Shown piece after piece: positions 6,226 through 8,169 of a stretch of 8,169 nt of DNA. A model generated the notes under the pieces. That model was not told where the DNA came from, made no database searches, and saw only the letters and a list, made by a program, of their open reading frames with translations. Both the position numbers and the translations under genes were made by a program. Positions within the stretch are counted from its first letter, which is position 1, and every line of letters begins with the position of its first letter. The stretch is from Rubrobacter sp. (GTDB taxonomy: Bacteria > Actinomycetota > Rubrobacteria > Rubrobacterales > Rubrobacteraceae), in assembly GCA_013815575.1 (NCBI GenBank), contig JACDFX010000054.1, positions 1 to 8,169 on the forward strand, written 5' to 3'.

Positions 6226-6622
6226 ATCGTCCCACAAGGAACGCCCGGCCTCCTCCAGTGCCAGGCAAACGCCTGCCTCAGCGTCACCAACGTCGGCGGG
6301 TCCTCATCGGAGCCAGGGCCGACCTCGACCCTGGAGCCTTCGGCAAGCCCGGGCGCCGCTGCCGGGCGATCTCCCCGCGACGGGCGGCGCCTCGCCCCTC
6401 GCGCTCGGTGCAAACGCCCTGCTCGTGGCCGGCGGCCTTCTGGGGCGCAGGATCTCCCGCGGCCTGCCCTACCACTTCGACCACCGCCGGTCGAGGGTCC
6501 TGATCTGGCAGACCTTCGATCCCGTCCGCGACTTTGGTAGCCCGGTGAAAGGCGAGTTATGCGGAATGGAAATCTACCAGGAGATGAGAAAGAGGCGCAG
6601 CCGGGAGACAGACGCCCCCTGA
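6226..6622 (+). pseudogene. Remnant of an LPXTG-type sortase substrate C-terminus
   Basis: No intact gene fills the space between ddl and the channel gene. In one frame, bases 6371-6460 encode LPATGGASPLALG, then a hydrophobic stretch NALLVAGGLLG, then RRISR. That is the order of a cell-wall sorting signal: LPXTG, membrane-spanning stretch, positive tail. The preceding bases (about 6226-6350) read best one frame away as a Ser/Thr/Pro-rich linker (SSSEPGPTSTLEPSASPG), which is what usually sits before such a signal. Joining them needs a single-base shift near 6345-6360, within AAGCCCGGGCGCC. No start codon or N-terminal domain is present, and the frame runs past the positive tail to a TGA at 6620. 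I read it as the decayed end of a surface protein gene; chance open frames in GC-rich DNA are the alternative. Confidence 0.5.
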
Positions 6623-6654
6623 CCGCCTTGAAGCCGAAGCCCAACGGTACTTAA
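6464..6654. other. Non-coding stretch before the channel gene
   Basis: About 190 bases with somewhat lower GC than the flanking genes. The sorting-signal frame continues open to 6622 without recognisable content, and the minus-strand frames show nothing family-like. The stretch ends in a possible promoter at 6628-6656. Confidence 0.4.
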
Positions 6655-6656
6655 AT
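6628..6656 (+). promoter_or_regulatory. Possible promoter overlapping the channel gene start
   Basis: TTGAAG (6628-6633) and TTAAAT (6651-6656) are separated by exactly 17 bases, and each matches the sigma-70 consensus at four of six positions. Transcription would begin at about 6663-6664, where a second in-frame ATG (6664) lies. The message could therefore be leaderless, which is common in actinobacteria. Inference only. Confidence 0.3.
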
Positions 6657-7686
6657 GCGCGGGATGCTCTGGGCGCTAATACAGGAAGAGACGACGAGCG
6701 ACCTCGCGGATGCCGCGGGGGACGTAGCCGAAGACGCCACGAGAGACTCCAGGTCCGTCTTCAACGGGATCGGCGAGTTCTTGGGAAACTCCTACGCGTA
6801 CATTGTCGGCCCGAATTTCATAGGCGACATAATCGCATCGGCGCTCGTGGTCTTCCTGGGGCTTCTCGCTTACCGGGTGTTGACGCGCGGGGTACCGAGG
6901 GTCCTGCGGTGGCGTCGCCGGCGGCAGGAGTTCCTCGACGCGGAGGCCGTGGCGCGCATCAAGCGGCAGGACACCGCCATCACCCTGACCCGCAACGCCC
7001 TGCGGTACGTGATCTTCACGATAGTCCTGCTGGTCGTGATCAGCATCTTTATCAAAAATCCGCTCCCCGGCGTCGCGGGCGCCACGATCCTCGCCGCCGT
7101 CATTGGTTTCGGGGCGCAGAGCTTCTTGCGGGACGTGATCGCCGGCTTCTCCATTGTCTTCGAGGGCCAGTACAGCGTCGGCGACTTTGTGGAGATCAGC
7201 CCCCCACAGGGCGTGGCCGGAATAGTGGAGGAGTTGGGCCTACGCATGACCAAGATTCGCTCTCTCTCCGGCGAGGTCAGCTACATCCCTAACGGCGCGA
7301 TACAGGGCGTCACGAACTACATCTCCGGCCGCCAACGCTTCAACGTCGAGGTGCAGGTCTCGAACGCCGAGGCGGCCGAGAACGTGCTGACCTCCCTCGG
7401 CGAAGCGGCGGACCTCTACCTGAACCCGCCGCGCCTGGCGGAGAGGAGCGAGACGGAGGACGGCCGCGTTCGCCTGCGGATAGTCGCCGGCGTCCTCCCC
7501 TCGATGGCCTGGCTGGTCGAGGATCACCTCGTAGAACGCATAAAGGCCGCCGCCGGCGAAGAGGCCCTCGCGGCAGAACCCCTGGTCTACAAAGTGGACC
7601 AGGCGAACCTCAGGAGGGTCAAGGACCTCCTCCCCCAGGAAGCCGAGAGAAACCTGCCACACGAAGCCGGTAAGAAGCTGAAGTAG
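6655..7686 (+). CDS. MscS-family small-conductance mechanosensitive channel
   Basis: This membrane channel opens under membrane tension and releases solutes during hypo-osmotic shock. The 343-residue protein has a short acidic N-terminal part and three membrane segments: TM1 about 55-77 (DIIASALVVFLGLLAYRVL), TM2 about 116-134 (RYVIFTIVLLVVISIFI) and the pore-lining TM3 about 138-168 (GATILAAVIGFGAQSFL, then RDVIAGFSIVFE). The MscS beta domain follows: GQYSVGDFVEI, then GIVEELGLRMTKIRS and YIPNGAIQGVTNYI (about 171-223). An alpha/beta C-terminal domain runs to about 315, then a Lys/Glu-rich tail. It is a minimal MscS type, without extra N-terminal domains. ATG 6655 has no ribosome site. ATG 6664 is also possible, fits a leaderless transcript and begins MLWALIQEE. 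It stands alone, convergent with the LON gene. The family is certain; the start is not. Confidence 0.94.
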   Translation: MRGMLWALIQEETTSDLADAAGDVAEDATRDSRSVFNGIGEFLGNSYAYIVGPNFIGDIIASALVVFLGLLAYRVLTRGVPRVLRWRRRRQEFLDAEAVARIKRQDTAITLTRNALRYVIFTIVLLVVISIFIKNPLPGVAGATILAAVIGFGAQSFLRDVIAGFSIVFEGQYSVGDFVEISPPQGVAGIVEELGLRMTKIRSLSGEVSYIPNGAIQGVTNYISGRQRFNVEVQVSNAEAAENVLTSLGEAADLYLNPPRLAERSETEDGRVRLRIVAGVLPSMAWLVEDHLVERIKAAAGEEALAAEPLVYKVDQANLRRVKDLLPQEAERNLPHEAGKKLK

Positions 7687-7780
7687 AGGCCTCAGGCTTT
7701 AGGGTGCTGCTCTTCTTCTTGTGGGAAGCCCACGCTCCCCGCGTCCACGTGCCAAACCTCGGACCTGATGCCTGAGGCTT
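7687..7780. repeat. Inverted repeat spanning the gap between convergent genes
   Basis: GCCTCAGGC (7689-7697) is exactly reversed by GCCTGAGGC (7770-7778). With one G-T pair the arms extend to 11 bp (7687-7697 against 7770-7780). The left arm starts on the base after the channel gene stop (7684-7686) and the right arm overlaps the stop of the LON gene (7779-7781). Inside the 72-base loop is a smaller hairpin, GTGGG AAG CCCAC (7721-7733). The structure could act as a two-way terminator or protect 3' ends, although no long run of T follows either stem. Confidence 0.5.
7721..7733. terminator. Small hairpin, possible two-way terminator
   Basis: GTGGG, loop AAG, CCCAC is a perfect 5-bp stem between two convergent genes. 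It is preceded on the plus strand by CTCTTCTTCTT, which on the minus-strand transcript becomes an A/G-rich tract, so neither direction has a classic U-run. Position is the main support. Confidence 0.3.
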
Positions 7781-8169
7781 ACGTACCCGGCTTCCAGTCG
7801 TCGCGCAGGTGGCCGTTTGTCTGGGCTTTTTCGCGGGCCTGGCGTTCGCGCTCCAGCCTTTCGGCGGCGGAGGTCAGGAGTTCTTTTACTTTTTCGAGCC
7901 GGGCTCTCTCGGAGGTTAGTTCCAGGATCTGCTGCCTCGTCTCGGCCTCGAACTCGACGCGGCCGGCGATGGCGAAGGAGAGGTTCCTGTAGGGCGGCTC
8001 TATCTCTATGCCGACGGAGCCCTCCGTCGCGGCCTCCACGACGCGTTCGAGGAGGGCTATGCATTCTTCGGCGAGGGCCTGGACGTCCGGCTCTTCGGGC
8101 TCTTCTTCGAAGTACTCGATCTCCCCGACGTAGTACGGTTTGCCCGTGAGTACGTTGTTGAGCTTGAAG
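7779..8169 (-). CDS. LON substrate-binding-domain protein (N-terminus beyond window)
   Basis: Reading leftward from the right edge, 129 codons and a TAA stop are present; the start lies outside. The visible part begins FKLNNVLTGKPYYVGEIEYF, which matches the strand-rich end of the LON N-terminal domain (TG-x-PY). It continues with a helical half: EECIALLERVVEAA, LSFAIAGRVEFEAETRQQIL, then ELTSERARLEKVKELL. The last corresponds to the stretch where Lon-type proteins have a KQ-x-LLE and RLE-x-L pattern. It ends in a charged coiled tail (RLERERQAREKAQTNG). No ATPase or protease domain follows, so it is a stand-alone LON-domain protein, not Lon protease itself. Such proteins are common in actinobacteria and are thought to bind proteins or peptides; the function is poorly known. 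It converges on the channel gene. The family call is fairly sure despite truncation. Confidence 0.72.
   Translation of the reverse strand, partial: FKLNNVLTGKPYYVGEIEYFEEEPEEPDVQALAEECIALLERVVEAATEGSVGIEIEPPYRNLSFAIAGRVEFEAETRQQILELTSERARLEKVKELLTSAAERLERERQAREKAQTNGHLRDDWKPGT

Noticed and set aside
5724..6644. A 306-codon minus-strand open frame over the end of ddl and the gap after it.
   Set aside because: It is antisense to conserved ddl motifs and low-complexity beyond them, with no recognisable domain.
1..8169. CRISPR arrays, tRNA or rRNA genes, transposases, integrases, or toxin-antitoxin or defence genes.
   Set aside because: I saw no spaced direct repeats, no cloverleaf or rRNA segments, and no proteins of these families on either strand.

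Overview
The window is very GC-rich DNA. Genuine genes have codons ending mostly in G or C, three of them probably start with TTG, and there is a RodZ-like gene, a family-5 uracil-DNA glycosylase and a remnant of an LPXTG sorting signal. Together these suggest a high-GC, Gram-positive-type actinobacterium, most like a deep branch such as Rubrobacter. That placement is an inference from gene content and base composition; no rRNA is present to confirm it.

Layout. (1) Bases 1-880, minus strand: a RodZ-like protein with an N-terminal helix-turn-helix and one membrane segment, running off the left edge. (2) Bases 881-1061: a leader or intergenic stretch with one clean hairpin. (3) Bases 1062-1970, minus: a metallo-beta-lactamase-fold hydrolase. 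(4) Bases 1971-2063: a divergent intergenic gap with a TATAAT box facing the hydrolase. (5) Bases 2064-6224, plus: five closely spaced genes for archaeal-type cofactor-independent phosphoglycerate mutase (ApgM), family-5 uracil-DNA glycosylase (UdgB), a small lipoprotein, an HD-domain phosphohydrolase and D-Ala-D-Ala ligase (Ddl). (6) Bases 6225-6654: no intact gene, but the broken C-terminal end of an LPXTG-type surface protein. (7) Bases 6655-7686, plus: an MscS-type mechanosensitive channel. (8) Bases 7687-7778: a gap between convergent genes that carries an inverted repeat whose arms abut both stop codons. (9) Bases 7779-8169, minus: the C-terminal part of a LON substrate-binding-domain protein, running off the right edge.

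How the genes fit together. The five-gene string mixes glycolysis (ApgM), repair of deaminated or damaged bases (UdgB) and peptidoglycan precursor synthesis (Ddl), with two less defined members. Gaps of 5 to 67 bp suggest at least partial co-transcription, though a possible internal promoter lies in front of ddl. Around it are envelope-related genes: RodZ-like, the lipoprotein, the sortase-substrate remnant and MscS. I see no new multi-gene defence or mobile system; most of the window is housekeeping. The points most worth a second look are the degraded sortase substrate, the glycosylase with no ordinary start codon at the expected place, the homopolymer at a frame ambiguity in the RodZ-like gene, and the convergent-gene inverted repeat.
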